A DNA stretch of 64,000 nt from Cristatella mucedo (Eukaryota; Bryozoa; Phylactolaemata; Cristatellidae), in NCBI GenBank assembly GCA_009760855.2, contig WPIO01000001.1, forward strand, positions 6,365,501-6,429,500. Reading direction: 5' to 3'. The notes under the pieces are model-generated. The model worked only from the letters and a program-made list of their open reading frames with translations, ran no database searches and was not told the DNA's origin. Positions 22,386 to 34,654 of this stretch are shown in pieces; position 1 is the first letter of the stretch, and every line of letters begins with the position of its first letter. A program made the translations under genes and the position numbers.

Positions 22386-24712
22386 GTACGAGATATAAGA
22401 AGAGCAGTACAGCTCAGCTGCACGTAGCTGCTAACTCAGTAGGTACAATCACATTACAAGTGTTCAAAACACTCGTATGATTACTGCTGAACGCTGCAAG
22501 AGGTCACATCTCATATGGGCAAAGAGACCAGAACCCGAACGCAAAGATTACATTACTATGCAGGGTTTCATCCTGTTCAGGTTAAACCTCGACTCATCCG
22601 GCAAGTCAAATGAAAGCTGCGTGTGTGGACTCACAGAAGAAAAAGCAAGTCCTGCCTGGCATTTAAAGACACTGGCTCCTTCTTGGAAAATGGCTGTTGT
22701 CAGCGGCAATTCGGCAGAAAAACGTCACTGTTGCTTAGCAGCTAGTGTAAAACTCAATACAATGCAAGCGCAGAGACAATTCGCCCTAAATACCGGCAGC
22801 AACCAGGAATTTTGCCAAAAAGCCAGATGGGACGGGAGGGATGCTTGGACTCAGGCTATGACTGAATGTGTGCACAAGTGCTGCCCGTTATGTGTCTGCA
22901 CTGCGTCTCTCTCCAGCTACTCCATACCAGCACGCTCTGCCACACATAGAAGAAGTGAAGCTTCGTTGTCAATCCGCAGGGGGTTCTGTTTCGGACCCAC
23001 TCCTGCTCAAAGCACTTCGACAACTATCGCTATCGACAGAGTGAAAAACTGTCTGGCCTTTTGTCATCAAAACAAGCTATAGCATATTGGAGGACAGGGT
23101 TTGGTACGTGAGCACGGCAGCATGATCAAAGAAGCCCACCGAGTTGCTACTCTCTGCGATTAGTGGACAGGTCGCAATGGCACACACCGGACCAGCCAGC
23201 CAGCCAGCAGCTTCGACCGATGCTTGCTCACACCGGGCCAGGAGCCTTTTCCTCCAGGTGACCACGGAGACAAACAAGATAATCCAAGAGAGGACAAACA
23301 GAAGCTGCATCCACATTAGCTCCCAGCCACCCTTCGGTCAGAACGAGGGGGAGAGCAACGGCGACCAGACGGCCGTCCTCCTCGGTGCCTGGCACTTCAA
23401 GTCGCTATGCAATTACCATGCTTTGCTCGGAGCGCCAGCATCCGGAAAGCCGACACCATTACCTTGGCTTACGGTCAGTGCTTTACAGGCTTCACGGCTA
23501 GGTCGACGGATGCCGGTCGAAAGCTTTGATCCGAAAAAGTGCCACCCCTCCCTCCGGAATCTGGGGCTGAGAAGGGCTACTCACAACCGGGAACCCATCG
23601 TTCCCACGGGAAGCGGCTTGGAAGTGAAAACGGCTAACGGCGACAATCTCGGCGAGCGTCCGACAGAGAGACAGACATCATCGCCAATCTCGGTTCCAGG
23701 AGACAACCTACCGATGAGCAGCACGGACGATGCCTCCGACTGCCTGGCTGCCTGCTGCAAACAGAAGACGCGCAGCAAAGCAGCGCTGCCTAAGAGGCCG
23801 CTGAGGCAAGGGCAGTGCACGCACACACAGCCGGGGGGGGTTCTGGGCTGATGCCGCTGCTGCTGTTACTGCCGCAGCTGCAGGCACGGCACGAAAACGT
23901 TTGCGTTCGGGATTACGACATCGGATGCTGAGCTCCACACTGCTACCAGCAGTCCTGATGCGTTTGGCAGCCAATCGATGCGTCTTAATCAATTCTTCGT
24001 TTCGTTGGCATCCAGTCTGGTAACTACTGGTCCTGCCAACGATACTGGCAAATCTTTTTCAGCTTGCCAGTAATCTCTCTGGGGCAATTATATGCTGCCT
24101 ATAGCTACCGGCAGACCTGTCAGGCTGCAAGGCAACGGATGTGCTGCCAGTGAGAGATTCCAGTCACAAGCCCTCGGCTAACAGGCAGCTGATAGGGCAG
24201 CTGTTGCGACACAGCAACTCTGCGCTATATACGACTTCCCTTCCATGAGTATGACTCTAGAACGGACTTTTTCGAATGACGAATGCAGCTGGCTTAGCTG
24301 CCAGCCACACATCTCCCGTGCAGGCACACCAGGCAAGTCCTGTTGCTGCAACCAGCCGACTCTTTAGCTTTAGTGTGCTGTCCTTGACACAAAAGCCTTG
24401 TATTCTAGTCCCAAAAAATAAATGACTGGCCAGCTACTTCCCACCACAATCGGCCGGCTACCTGGCTCTCCAGCCTGGCCTCAGTAATAAAAAAACAAAA
24501 TGCCATAAGGTGCCCGTACTGAATTTCGTCATATATTGGCAGGCCGAGCCAACCACTCTGACCACCCGAACCCGTGACCAGCACGTGCTGCAAGTTCACA
24601 CACACAACTGCTGCTTATTGACTGCCAGCAACGGATGTGGCTGTAGCAGCAGCAGCAGGGTACCAATGCATTTCGTGTCGTCTGGACAGATCATTCCCAC
24701 ACGCTTATCGCT
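22386..24712. other. No gene recognised; two long open frames
   Basis: Plus-strand frames of 201 residues (22477-23082) and 235 residues (23144-23851) are the longest outside repeats and the host gene. They lack domains, are rich in Ser, Thr, Ala and Cys without pattern, and overlap open frames on the other strand (for example 23077-23316 and 23581-23826). The minus frame at 23077-23316 starts with one strongly hydrophobic stretch (LLFVLSWIILFVSVVTW) and then basic residues, which could be a membrane-spanning exon. I cannot support a gene model. Confidence 0.35.
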
Positions 24713-24783
24713 CTACAATAATAATATTAATAATTTGTATAGTGCCCTCAGAGAACTGAATTCTCTTTCTAGGCACTTTACAG
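24713..24783 (-). mobile_element. LINE/SINE 3' tail fragment, inverted
   Basis: Minus-strand terminal hairpin (AAAGTGCCTAGAAAGAGAAT..CTGAGGGCACTAT) and (ATT)n tail. It abuts a plus-strand family A copy starting at about 24785, giving a tail-to-body inverted junction. An insertion of a very short 5'-truncated copy is the simplest explanation. Confidence 0.75.
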
Positions 24784-24784
24784 A

Positions 24785-25592
24785 GATCTGGGTGTCCAGT
24801 TCCAAACTGACCTTTCACTAGACGACCACATCAGCAGCTCCACAGTCAAGTCTGCCTAAATTTCAGCTAAATAGCCACAATTCGGACCTGCTTAGACATG
24901 GACATACCCACATTGGACCATGCGTTTGTGACATATCGTCTCGACATTTGTACCTGACTGCTTACTGGTATAAAGGTCTGTGCAATCAGGGGCTTACCGT
25001 TGGGGCAAAACTCGGCAGCTAGGCTTTTCAGTCGTGATAGTAGCAGTTGCCATATCACATCACTTCTCAACGACCTGAACTGGCTTCCAATCAAGCAGCA
25101 TATTGACTGCAAGGTTCTTCACTCTCAACTTTTAGGTCCCTTCATTCTCTGGCTCTAGGGCACCTATCGGAACTACTCACACACCAGGCTAGGCAACGTA
25201 TCAACTGTTTTTCTTAATCAAATAATTTAGCTATTCCTCGTATTAACCTCAAATCCTCCGGAGACCTTGCCTTTAGTTCGTATGCTCCCAAAGCCTGGAA
25301 CTCACTCCCAATTGACATCATGACATCGTCTGACTTGACATTTACAAAAAATGCTAAAAACGCACCTGTTTATCACAACATTTAGTCGGTCCTCACGATT
25401 AGTCCTTCGTGTACTTGTGCAAGCTGACACTGTGCATGCTACCGCTAACCATATTTACATGCTGATAATGTGCAGATTACCACTAACGATATGACACCCT
25501 GCATGTTGTCACTTCCCTTTGCAGCAAATGCAAAGCGCCTAGGAAGAGATTGAGTTCTCTGAGGGCGCTTTATCAAGTGCATTATTATTATT
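24785..25592 (+). mobile_element. LINE family A, 5'-truncated 3' end
   Basis: Starts at RDLGVQFQTDLSLDDHISS in the thumb region and follows the family A C-terminus (SAARLF, DLNWLPIKQHID-like, SNPPETLPLVRMLPKPGTHS in another frame). It ends with the 3' untranslated region, terminal hairpin and (ATT)n tail. Multiple stops; more diverged than 15335-16135. Confidence 0.85.
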
Positions 25593-25604
25593 ATCATTTG
25601 CTCA

Positions 25605-25695
25605 TGCTTACAGAACAGCATATGTACAGTGCCAATAAAGAGATTTAAGTTCTCTGAGAGCGGTGTGTACATGTATTATTATAATTATTATTCCA
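25605..25695 (+). mobile_element. LINE 3' tail stacked behind another
   Basis: A second terminal block (AGTGCCAATAAAGAGATTTA..TTCTCTGAGAGCGGTGTGTA) and (ATT)n tail lies directly after the tail of the previous LINE. It is a short 5'-truncated insertion in the same direction. Confidence 0.7.
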
Positions 25696-27177
25696 CTACA
25701 AGACATTGACAAAAATGGATGCCACAATCTGCCGCAGTTTGCTTGTCTGTTTGCTCACTGCCGAAGGGTAGGGAAAGCGCTCAAGGAAGCGGCAACGAGC
25801 GAGCAGCTTTTGCAGCTCAACGGCCACTCTCCGCTAAAGCACGCACCTACTAAGATAGCGAACTTTGTGTGCAAACCATCTGTGAGTGTTCTCACATGGC
25901 TACTCGCATGCTTGCACGCGCGCACACACCCACCAGCATGCGCGCCGCAGCTGCCAAGACAGCTAAAAAAGGCATGCCGGCTAAAAGGTCTCCAGTCGAG
26001 CGCTTGCGTTTCAATTTTCGTAGCATACTGCTTACGCGGGAAATACTTTCGGCACAGCTCGCTCGCCACCGCTGGCTAATCTACGAAGCGCAGCTGCTCG
26101 GCAGTCTGCCACAGCAGCAGCGCTTGGTAGCTGCTGACCGGCCCAGCAGCATTCGATGGGCCGAAGTGGCACTCTGGCTCTCTGCCAGCCAGTCATGGCC
26201 GGCCGACATTCCTCAGCCCAGGTAGGGAGGCGAGGCAGCACACAAGTGGCAGCAGCTGCTGCCACTTGTGCTGCCTTTACTCCTATGCTTGGCATTGCGC
26301 CCAGACTCTCGCCAGAATCGCTCACAGCCTGCCACACCCAGTAATGTCAATCCAGTCGGCATCTATCCTCTTCAACGTTTATGAATCGCTGCACCTGGCT
26401 TTTCTTTACATCCCATCCCTCGCATATGCAGCTCTGACATTTAGCGCATTCGAGCAGCAGCAGCAGCAGCCAGCAGTGCTATGGTGCTAGCCCAAAATAT
26501 GGCAACAGGAAAGGAGTAAACATTTCGCACCGAGGAAGGCACCGACTTTGCTAACACTCGTGCCTCTCAGCAGCTGCTGAGCATGAGGACCCGCAAAGAA
26601 ACCTTACTGCACAGCAGTAGTGCTGAGGCATGCAGCCACGGGTGGGATGCCTCAGCGATCCACGTCGATGGCCCAAGACCGAGAAGCAGAACACGTCACG
26701 CTTGCACACTGTTAAATCGACTCGCCGTGTGCCTTCGCGGAGTGCAAGCCGACGGAAGAAAGCAGAGTGCTCATGAGCAGCACGCGGTTGAGCACAGCAT
26801 TGTAGCAGAAATTATCGTGGCAAGTGCCGGAAAGGAGATTGCCTGCTGACATTGCCGATGAAAGTATAAGTGAAGCTATACAACGTAATGGCAAAGTCAC
26901 ACCGAAGTTCTCACATACGACATGGCCAGGAAAGTTCCCTGCCCTATTTCCTTAGGTGAGACCACTCTTTTCTTGGCATGGTAATCATGGCCGGTTGGTT
27001 TAGATCAATACGAAAGAAACCGACAGACTCTTTATTAAGGGGCATTCCAGCATTTTAATGCATATTGAATCATCAGGTGAGCAGAGCATTCGAATTAGTA
27101 CTGTAGTCCTAAACTTCACTCTTGACTGGATCCACATAACCACGACAGGTAGCACCGAGATGCAACACTCCCACTTG
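25696..27177. other. No gene recognised
   Basis: Open frames at 25663-26079, 25869-26225 and 26583-26849 (+) and at 25755-26069 and 26032-26337 (-) show no family features. CAG/GCA triplet runs occur near 26455-26475. Confidence 0.4.
26233..26276. repeat. Near-perfect palindrome with no spacer
   Basis: Arm 1 (26234-26255) begins GGCAGCACACAAGTGGCAGC. Arm 2 (26256-26275) is its reverse complement apart from two missing bases, and one further A-T pair extends it at each end. There is no loop, so it is a cruciform-type palindrome and not a microRNA-type hairpin. Confidence 0.9.
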
Positions 27178-27186
27178 CGACACACA

Positions 27187-27225
<39 letters not shown>

Positions 27226-27257
27226 CACACACACACACAAACAAACACACACACACA

Positions 27258-27290
<33 letters not shown>
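27178..27290. repeat. (CA)n microsatellite
   Basis: About 110 bp of CA dinucleotide on the plus strand, with a few AA interruptions. Frames reading Thr-His on plus or Cys-Val on minus through it are artefacts. Confidence 0.95.
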
Positions 27291-29850
27291 TCATCATTGG
27301 AATCGTCACTAGCATCATCACAATCATAATCAGACTGAAATACATGCACAACATATGGAGCAGATGTTTAGTATAACTTCTGTGAGGAGCCTACGAAACA
27401 ACGAGCTGAGAACCACACACAATATGAACAGTGATGGAAATCGAAACACGTTTCTGCTCGAACTGCAAGTGTACATGCAACAATTACACTTAGTTTCCCG
27501 AGTTCACGAAACACGCAGGGTCCTCTTCCAAAGCATAGCAGCACATCGACCTTTCAGAACCCTTTAATAGGCAGTTCGGCAAGCATTTGGCTAGTCTCAC
27601 GAGCAGCAAGATGGAATGAAGCAGGACTTGCATTCGGGCAGCGCATCATGCTTACAGCTGCCCAGGCTCCCTCTTCACACACAGCTTTCAAACACATCTC
27701 GCGACGAAATAACACCGAGTTCAATGACGAAGCCATGGGGGTGAACAAGCAGAAGGGCACAGTCTGCCCCTAAAGCCCGGTGTGGCCTATAGCTTACAGT
27801 CCATGTGTTGCAATATGACGCAGAGACCATAGGGGTCAACATGCACATTTACTAGGTGCTTGATGGATTACCCGCTCACTGAAGGCAACTAGTGAAAGAG
27901 GAAATGGCAATACCGTGACTTAATGCATCAGCTAATGATATCTGCATCCTAAGTGCAACTTATCAGGTAGACAACCGTAAATACTCCTCCAAGCCACCCC
28001 AAAGACAGACGGCATGCACCTGACCATGCCGGTGGCGTGCATTGGCGACTGGCCATGCATGGCTCATGCTATTCTACCAGCACTTACAACAAACTGAACA
28101 TCGACTAATGGCTGACAGCTTCTACTACTTCGCCAGTGAAAACACTAATGACTGCCCCGTGCACGTATTTACATGTGACGCAGTGAGCACCCGACCAGAA
28201 TCTTACTTGGCCGACAAGCTCAATGGCTAGCCGTTTACCGTTTCTCGAAGCAGGCCCGTGTAAGGCCTCGGTGGCACCTGATTTCACTAGCGGATACGCA
28301 ATCTCCGAGATACACTTGCAATTCCCCCACCGACTCGTTAAAGAGCACAAAGAAAGAGGATAAAACTAGTTAGTCCCACAATTTGGACTCAGACCAAGTT
28401 TCTGCTCTAATTTTACAAATTTTTATAAAAGTGCTTACTAGGTTGCAGTGGAGACTCGGGGGGGGGGGAGGTGGGTGCTGCCATCCACTGCCAGTTAAGT
28501 TAATCGGCATGCTTTATCGACAGCAATTAGCAAATATGTTCGAAAATTCTGTAACGACAGCAGGTCGACGACGACTGGCAGTGTACATCAAAGAGGCATA
28601 GCAGCAGGAGGCCACTTGACGTTACCCTTCAGCCGACTGCAGGGCCAAAAGCCAACTGCACTGTGAAATCCATGCCACACAAACAATGAGGTAATTCATG
28701 CTTAGGCCAAATCGGTCGCCTCTATGCCCAAACTGTCTGAGCTAGAAGATAGAGGTAGAATAAACGACGATCTGCCACTTCTTTCCGCACATAAGAACGT
28801 CTTTGCTAATTCAGGATCTTCTTTTAGTAAAGAATTCCACACTGGGTGATGAGCCAATTTTTAGATGCAAAAGCATAACATAATCTTACCACGAGGTTTG
28901 GCTATAAAAGAAAGTTTTCTGTCACTATGAACGCTGAGGGTTGTGGTCAAGAAATTACTTGTTTCATTTTCAATATGGCATTTAGTAGAAAACGGTTTTA
29001 GTGAGATCGTCCCACATTTCTAATACCAAAAAAGTCAACCTCATATCACTGAACGTGATACAAAATGCTATGGCTAAAAGAATATTAACCAGACCTGAGA
29101 AAACCGTTACCTTCAGGCCTAAATCAAGCCAGCTTGTCTATCGTGTAAACAATGTATCTGCTGTCGTTATTCGTGCCTATTCAACGACAATATCGCATTT
29201 GATTGAGCTACACCTTACTATGATTTGGCAGAATACCCAGTTTTGCTTTCAACTGCATTTGAGCTGGACTGACACAACCAAGTTCCTCATTAAAGGGCAA
29301 ATCTTTGTAAAGGACGTGCATGACGGTTCACCGGCTCCTTCAGTGCTACTAATAAGTTCTAATCCATGCATCAAATGTTTTTATAAAATCTCAGTTAAAC
29401 TTTAAACGAATGTGGAATGAACTGATTCCATCTGGAATTGTACAGTTCTTTTGTCTGTCTCAGTAGACACCGCAAACCACAGCTTCGTATGATGCCAACA
29501 TAATTTAAGGTAGGGGTTATTGGCGTGAGCTCATTGAGGCAAAGGAGAGACAGTCCACAACAAAATGTTGGAAACCGATGATTAAGAACAGATGGTCTTA
29601 TGCTGACATAGCAGAAGTGCTGGTAGAGAGACCAGTGAATATGCACAGAGTCGTAGCTACAGGTAATGTAAACAAGGCTCAAAAGCAACGTCCACACGAT
29701 TGAAATGCAACTGCACGACTGTATGGCGAGTCCCGATTTACTCTCTACTAACTGCACGCCATTGCAACAAGCTTCCTATCAAGTCGTTGAGTTTTTTCTT
29801 TCTTTTTTTTTAGAGAGAGAATACCGTTCCAGCTATACGATTGCATTTCA
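27291..29850. other. No gene recognised
   Basis: Frames such as 29001-29405 (+) and 29395-29757 (-) carry no family motif. A G run of nine or ten bases lies near 28460. No shared repeats seen. Confidence 0.4.
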
Positions 29851-29970
29851 GTTGGCTACCGAATGGGTACCGAAAGCAGCTTAGGCTGTGAGTGCGCTAT
29901 AGAAAACTCTCCTGCGTAACATCTACATAGTCTTCGTGGCTTTGCGGAGTTACAAATGGAGATACATTAC
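29851..29970 (+). mobile_element. LINE family C 3' end fragment (or separate short repeat)
   Basis: A 120-bp block (TTGGCTACCGAATGGGTACC to GGAGATACATTAC) is about 86% identical by eye to 45946-46068. The copy there follows directly on the coding part of the family C LINE, so I read this as the end of that family. A stand-alone short repeat is the alternative. Confidence 0.6.
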
Positions 29971-30019
29971 ACTTTCATCAGTTCATCAGATCCTTCTACC
30001 CAGTTCGTTTACAATAACC

Positions 30020-30185
30020 ACCTGTCAATGCTGCCAAGCGTAAGGCTTCTCTGCTAGTTCTTTCAGCAGCATTTGACACGATTGATGACCAGATCCTTTT
30101 GGAGCCCCTCTCGCCACACCTTGGTAATACCTGGCAAAGTCGAGGGCTAAACTGGGCTAGGCTAAATTCAACGGGAGATGTTGGG
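30020..30185 (+). mobile_element. LINE reverse transcriptase fragment
   Basis: Encodes SLLVLSAAFDTIDDQILLEP, the palm motif around the first catalytic aspartate of L2/CR1-like reverse transcriptases. It is followed by a decayed stretch to about 30185. It probably belongs to family C. No endonuclease or C-terminus is attached. Confidence 0.65.
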
Positions 30186-30254
30186 GAGTACAAGATTAAG
30201 GACAATTCACAAGAATGCAGGAAATGCTGTGAGGAAACTGATGTGCATTTCTAG

Positions 30255-31535
30255 CTTCTATTTAAATGCCGTCCAGTCAGGAAGTGTCGTGACGTCAGTC
30301 GGGAGTGAGTCCTAGGCTTTGGGAGCATAAGAACGAAAGGCATAAATAAATAAATAAATCCTAGCTGACTAAACAGCCTACTTTTGTATAGCGACAGAAG
30401 AGCCTTTACGACTATCACTACCGCTTGTAGAGGCGATAAAGAATCGCCCACCGCAGGAATCGAACCCACGACCTCGGGACCGAGGTCGTGAAAGCAACCG
30501 CCTTACCTAGTGTGCCATCACGGCTCCTCAAGGCATAATCTCCAAAGGATTTGAGATTGGTTCGATCCACAGCTATATGAGTCAGAAGAGCAAGTGGTAC
30601 GATGTCTCACCTGATGAGGTAGTAGTTCTGATGGGTAAGCTGGAGCAAGAGAATCAAGGGACCTAAAAGTGAGTGACAAAACCACGAAGTCGACGTGCTA
30701 CTCGATGGGAAGCCAGAGCAGGCCAGTAAGAAGCAGTATACTGTGGTAACTTTGCCGCTCACGCGAGACTCGCCTGGCTGTAGAGTGTTACCCTAAATGT
30801 AAACACCTTATTGCATAGGCTGGGAGACCTGCAAAGGGGGTAAGTTACAAGAGTCGCGAAGAGTTGTCACAAATGCATGGACCAACTTTGATGTGGTATC
30901 CCAGTTTAAGTAGGACCAAACTTTTGCAATACTCCGTGGCTTAAAGTGGGCAGATTTAAGAGTGGAGCAGTTCTGATCGGCTAGTGAACGGTCACTTGGG
31001 AGCAGAACACTCAGACTGCTTGCAGATAAACAGTAGACATGCTGGCGGAGCCCTTTTTGACAGAAAAGTTTTCCAATTTCTGAGTAACTCTTGGTTTGCC
31101 TATAACTACTAAGTTGGTTTTATCTTGCTTCAATTAGAGAGAGCTTGCTGCCATCCGACTGCCAATGACGTAAATTCATGCAGTGAGGGAGCTAAAACAG
31201 TTTGACGTGCTGGAAGGATGAGAGAATAAAGCACGGATTTAGCTGGCTGTTGTCTGCAAAGAAATAAAAGCCTAGATTGTGCTTGGCGATCACATCGGCA
31301 AGACGTAGAGTATACGTTGTGAAAAGAAGTTGACCAAGCACAGAGACCTGGGGCAGGCTGTTTGGATGACTGTTGCCTATTGACATCGATTCTCCGGAGT
31401 CTCCAACTGAGGTACGACCTAAACTGTGCAGTGCCAGTGATGCCTAGAGATGATAAGAGGCGCTCGAGAAGGACTTAGTGATCCATTGTATTAACCGCTG
31501 CCAAAAGACCAAGCAGAAGAAGCACAGAGATTCAA
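30255..31535 (-). mobile_element. LINE family A, truncated, carrying a SINE
   Basis: Reading on the minus strand from 31535: the reverse transcriptase motif around SVLLLLGLLAAVNTMDH, then a frame equivalent to LGQLLFTTYTLRLADVIAKH (about 31320), then FADNSQL (about 31250). The thumb and C-terminal blocks follow to about 30255. The active-site block reads YFFADNSQL, so the second catalytic aspartate is replaced by Asn. SINE-B interrupts it at 30346-30529. Its upstream end abuts a plus-strand family B LINE. Confidence 0.8.
30346..30529 (-). mobile_element. SINE-B with 9-bp target-site duplication
   Basis: Minus-strand SINE-B with clear A-box (CACACTAGGTAAGGCGG) and B-box (GTGGGTTCGATTCCTGC) regions, the central and AGGCTCTTCTGTCGCTATA blocks, and a (TTTA)n end. 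AAGGCATAA lies on both sides (30337-30345 and 30530-30538) and the flanking LINE family A sequence becomes continuous if the SINE is removed. This defines the element's ends: about 184 bp including the tail. Confidence 0.92.
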
Positions 31536-31554
31536 TCCAAGTCTGCATTTCTGA

Positions 31555-32105
31555 GGTCATTGAATCGCTTTCAAGATACTCTCTCTATCCTAAAGGTTGC
31601 TTCGATCGCTTGCACCCACCTACCTATGCGACCTCTTTACTCCTCCTGTGGGCCCCAAATCATCCGGGCAGGGCTTTTCTTCGGCTTTAGTCGTCTCCCT
31701 GATCCTTGCATTAAATTGAAATCATTTGGTGATCGAGCTTTCAGTTCGTACTTACCGAAGTCCATTTACTTCTGGCTTCTGTCAAAGCCAGCATTGACGA
31801 TGCATCCTTTAAGTCTCAGCTCAAGCTGCATTTGTTCTGCGTAGCTTTCCTGTGCTACAGTAAAATTGTCTTTTTTCCTGAGTGGTCTGTGTGCTAACTT
31901 GTGCATGATTCAGTGTATGTTATTAACCAGGGATCTTACTACCCAGTGGTCATGAGTGTCTTCTTATGTGCTTTTGCATGCTTGTCTGAGCATTATACCT
32001 TGCTTGTCATTATCTCTTGGTTAGTATTTCTCTTGGAGCAAGTTGTAAAGCACCTGGATAGAGATTAGGTTCTCTATCCAGAAGGCTTAATAGCGTTATT
32101 GTTTG
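31555..32105 (+). mobile_element. LINE family B, 3' end
   Basis: Starts near the end of the C-terminal domain (FQDTLSILK..LHPPTYATSL), includes KLKSFGDRAFSSYLPKS and SFKSQLKLHLFCVAF, and then the family B 3' untranslated region. It ends with a perfect 11-bp terminal hairpin (CTGGATAGAGA at 32054-32064, TCTCTATCCAG at 32071-32081). It abuts the 5' end of the minus-strand family A copy. Confidence 0.8.
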
Positions 32106-32369
32106 CTTACCACAATTACAACAAGCCAAAGATAAGCCAAAGACTTGGCCTCGATTGATTCGTATGCATCATTATTTTCGAATGACAGGAGCCAGTCGGG
32201 CAAATAAACACCAGTAGGAAGCTACTCTACAGGAACACACACGAACATTCATTCCCTATCGCAAATGATGCCAAGCTCAAAGTGCAAGAAAAAAATAAAA
32301 GAATTTAGCAAGATATAACGTCAAGCCAAGCTATACAACTCAATATTTTCTTCAAGCACAAAAACTCAC
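32106..32369. other. No gene recognised
   Basis: Short AT-leaning interval; nothing recognised. Confidence 0.4.
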
Positions 32370-32450
32370 ATGAATAGTAATTATTAATTTTATATTGTAC
32401 ACCCTAAGAGAACTAAATCTCTTCCTAGACAGTATCCATATGCCGGAAAG
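32370..32450 (-). mobile_element. LINE/SINE 3' tail fragment, inverted
   Basis: Minus-strand terminal block (CTAGGAAGAGATTTAGTTCTCT then GGGTGTACA and an AT-rich tail). It is followed at about 32480 by plus-strand LINE family C sequence. Confidence 0.6.
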
Positions 32451-32479
32451 GATCAAAAAGTCTATTCGACAGGGACATA

Positions 32480-32650
32480 ACCGTGTACTCGAAATTTAGG
32501 TGTCACCTTTGACAACTGCCTAAATTTTGAACTGTCATTTAAGAAGACTGCATCCAAAGCTAGCCATCGCGTCGGATCATTATCTAAGATTTGAGATTGT
32601 CTACCACGGTAGCATCCAAAAAGGAAAGAGTGGTATTGAGTAGAGTTGGC
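32480..32650 (+). mobile_element. LINE family C fragment, thumb region
   Basis: Encodes NLGVTFDNCLNFELSFKKTA and SKASHRVGSLSKI in one frame. It matches the corresponding part of the family C copy near 45390-45500. No other part of the element is attached. Confidence 0.65.
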
Positions 32651-34616
32651 CATACACGTGACAAGAGCATGCAGGCCCGAGTAAGGGCGCAGTCGAAATA
32701 GACCCTTGAGGCCTTCGTGGGCACGGGGATGTGTGTGAAAGCCTTCCATCAGGTGTGCTTTGTAGAAGCATGCTTAATCGGGCCATTGCTCGTCTTATCC
32801 GGGGAGGTACTGCCGGTGTATTCGTCTTATGCAAGGCTTGGGGCCAAAATGCCACTCTTAATCTTCCCCATTCTGGTTGGCTTCTGGTTGTCATGCTCAC
32901 TTCAATGGCATAGTAAGCTTCTCGAAATTCATGACGCAACAATAGGATGACAACTGCTTCAAAATCAGTATCTCTGAGAGCAATAAGTCATTTGCTCACC
33001 GATCAGAGCTGGGCAAACAGCAAGCTTGCACTAGAAACACGGGTAGGTTTTTTTATAGGTCAGAAGTTGCCAGGGAAAGTAGCAAAAAATTTCAAGATAA
33101 CGTACATGCCAACTTCACAAGAAGCTAATGCAGAAACCCTTTAGTCAAGTTAACATTAAGCAAGCAGTAATTAAAATGCTGGTAAAAGTCCCTGAGTGAC
33201 ATTAATAGGAATGACGAACCGCAGCTCTATCGCAGCATCGAGAAAACCGCTGGCCAGAGAGCAACTCCCACAGCGATCAAAACTGACAAATCATAAACCA
33301 AAAGCATCAAACCAGCTTGCGACTTCACCGAGAGGAAAAAAGACGGCAGCCTAAAAAGCTTGCGTACCGGGTACACACACACTCACAAGCGCGGCATTCT
33401 GCAATTCATGCCAGGTTTGTTCCGATGACCAAGCACACATGAGTGGGCAAAGCCACGGCTCGCAAGCTGCAAGAGCGCCTGATCAGACAGCAACACGAGC
33501 ATGCCCACTCCGGTTGCAAGTACTGCTCACCTTTGAGAACCACGCAGCACTCCTTCGGCAGACCGGGACGGCGTCAACTTTGTTTGGCAGAAGATGCTGG
33601 TCAAAAGAAGTTACTCGGCAGTACCATTAACGATCTGAAAAGCAAAGCTACTGGCAGAACTGAGCGGAGCAAGTTGAGCGCTGTCACAGCGACCGAGTGG
33701 GGGGGGGTAATGAGCCAATGATTTGCACACCACGCCTAGTGTTTTCTTTGAGCAATGCTTGTCACGGTGGGATTAACTACACAATGCAGCACGGCAAGGT
33801 CGGGTCTTGGAGTCCTCCTGCATGGATGGGCTCACAAGCAGAATAATAATATGAATATGGAATATGGATACAGCTGGAGTGCTTCGGTTCCAGTTGCCGT
33901 GCCAGTGCTTCGTACTTCCATGTCCCAAGTCATCAACTGTGTACAGGAAACACCCAGTTGCTACGGGTCCGGGACGAAATTGCAGAGATCATGCAGCAGC
34001 TCTTCTATTTCCGTATACCGATCGAAGACAACCACACGACTCAAAATCAAAAGCAACAACGGGAAGTCATTAAAAGCGATTCCTCTTGCGAATCGATCGC
34101 ACTGCTTGGATTGATCATAGCAGCAGAAAAATTAACAGCTTGAAGATATGATAAAACACTGGTACCGGGACTTTCAACCCAAGTCAAACAAGCGAAACAC
34201 AGTTAAGATCACCCATTCTCAAACGCATCGGACGTGGTAGTGACAAAACAGGTGTGGCCGCTTTCAAAATAAGAAAAGAACAGGCATATTCCAAATAACA
34301 ATGCAGCATAAAGTTAGAATATACAGTGAGACCAGACACGATAAAAATCGTGCAGTACAGAATGAATATACAAGATGGTGTACGCATACAAGCCAATCGA
34401 TGTATCGACTATAGTAGCAGCCTCGTCCAGTCTAGTCCGGTCACTAACATTCACACCACGTGCCACATCTTTTATGGTCTTTCGAGTGGTGCATTGAATG
34501 ACATGCCCTGCCACCACTCCTATACACCCATATCTTCTCATACTTGAGCCATCAAACACGTATGCGTGGGAAAAGCATTCTTGCACATTCACTCAGGCAA
34601 GTGCACACTACAAACC

Positions 34617-34617
<1 letters not shown>
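32651..34617. other. No gene recognised
   Basis: Frames at 32601-32942 (-), 33443-33721 (+) and 33755-34114 (+) show no family features. A G run of nine bases occurs near 33700. Confidence 0.4.

Positions 34618-34652
<35 letters not shown>
34618..34652. repeat. (CA)n microsatellite
   Basis: About 35 bp of CA dinucleotide, with further imperfect CA to about 34672. Confidence 0.9.

Positions 34653-34654
<2 letters not shown>

Noticed and set aside
23077-23316. Minus frame with one hydrophobic segment (LLFVLSWIILFVSVVTW) as a possible membrane-protein exon
   Set aside because: Only one feature, opposite a longer plus frame, with no certain splice sites and no family match.
26233-26276. MicroRNA precursor at the palindrome
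   Set aside because: There is no loop and the stem is too short for a typical animal precursor.
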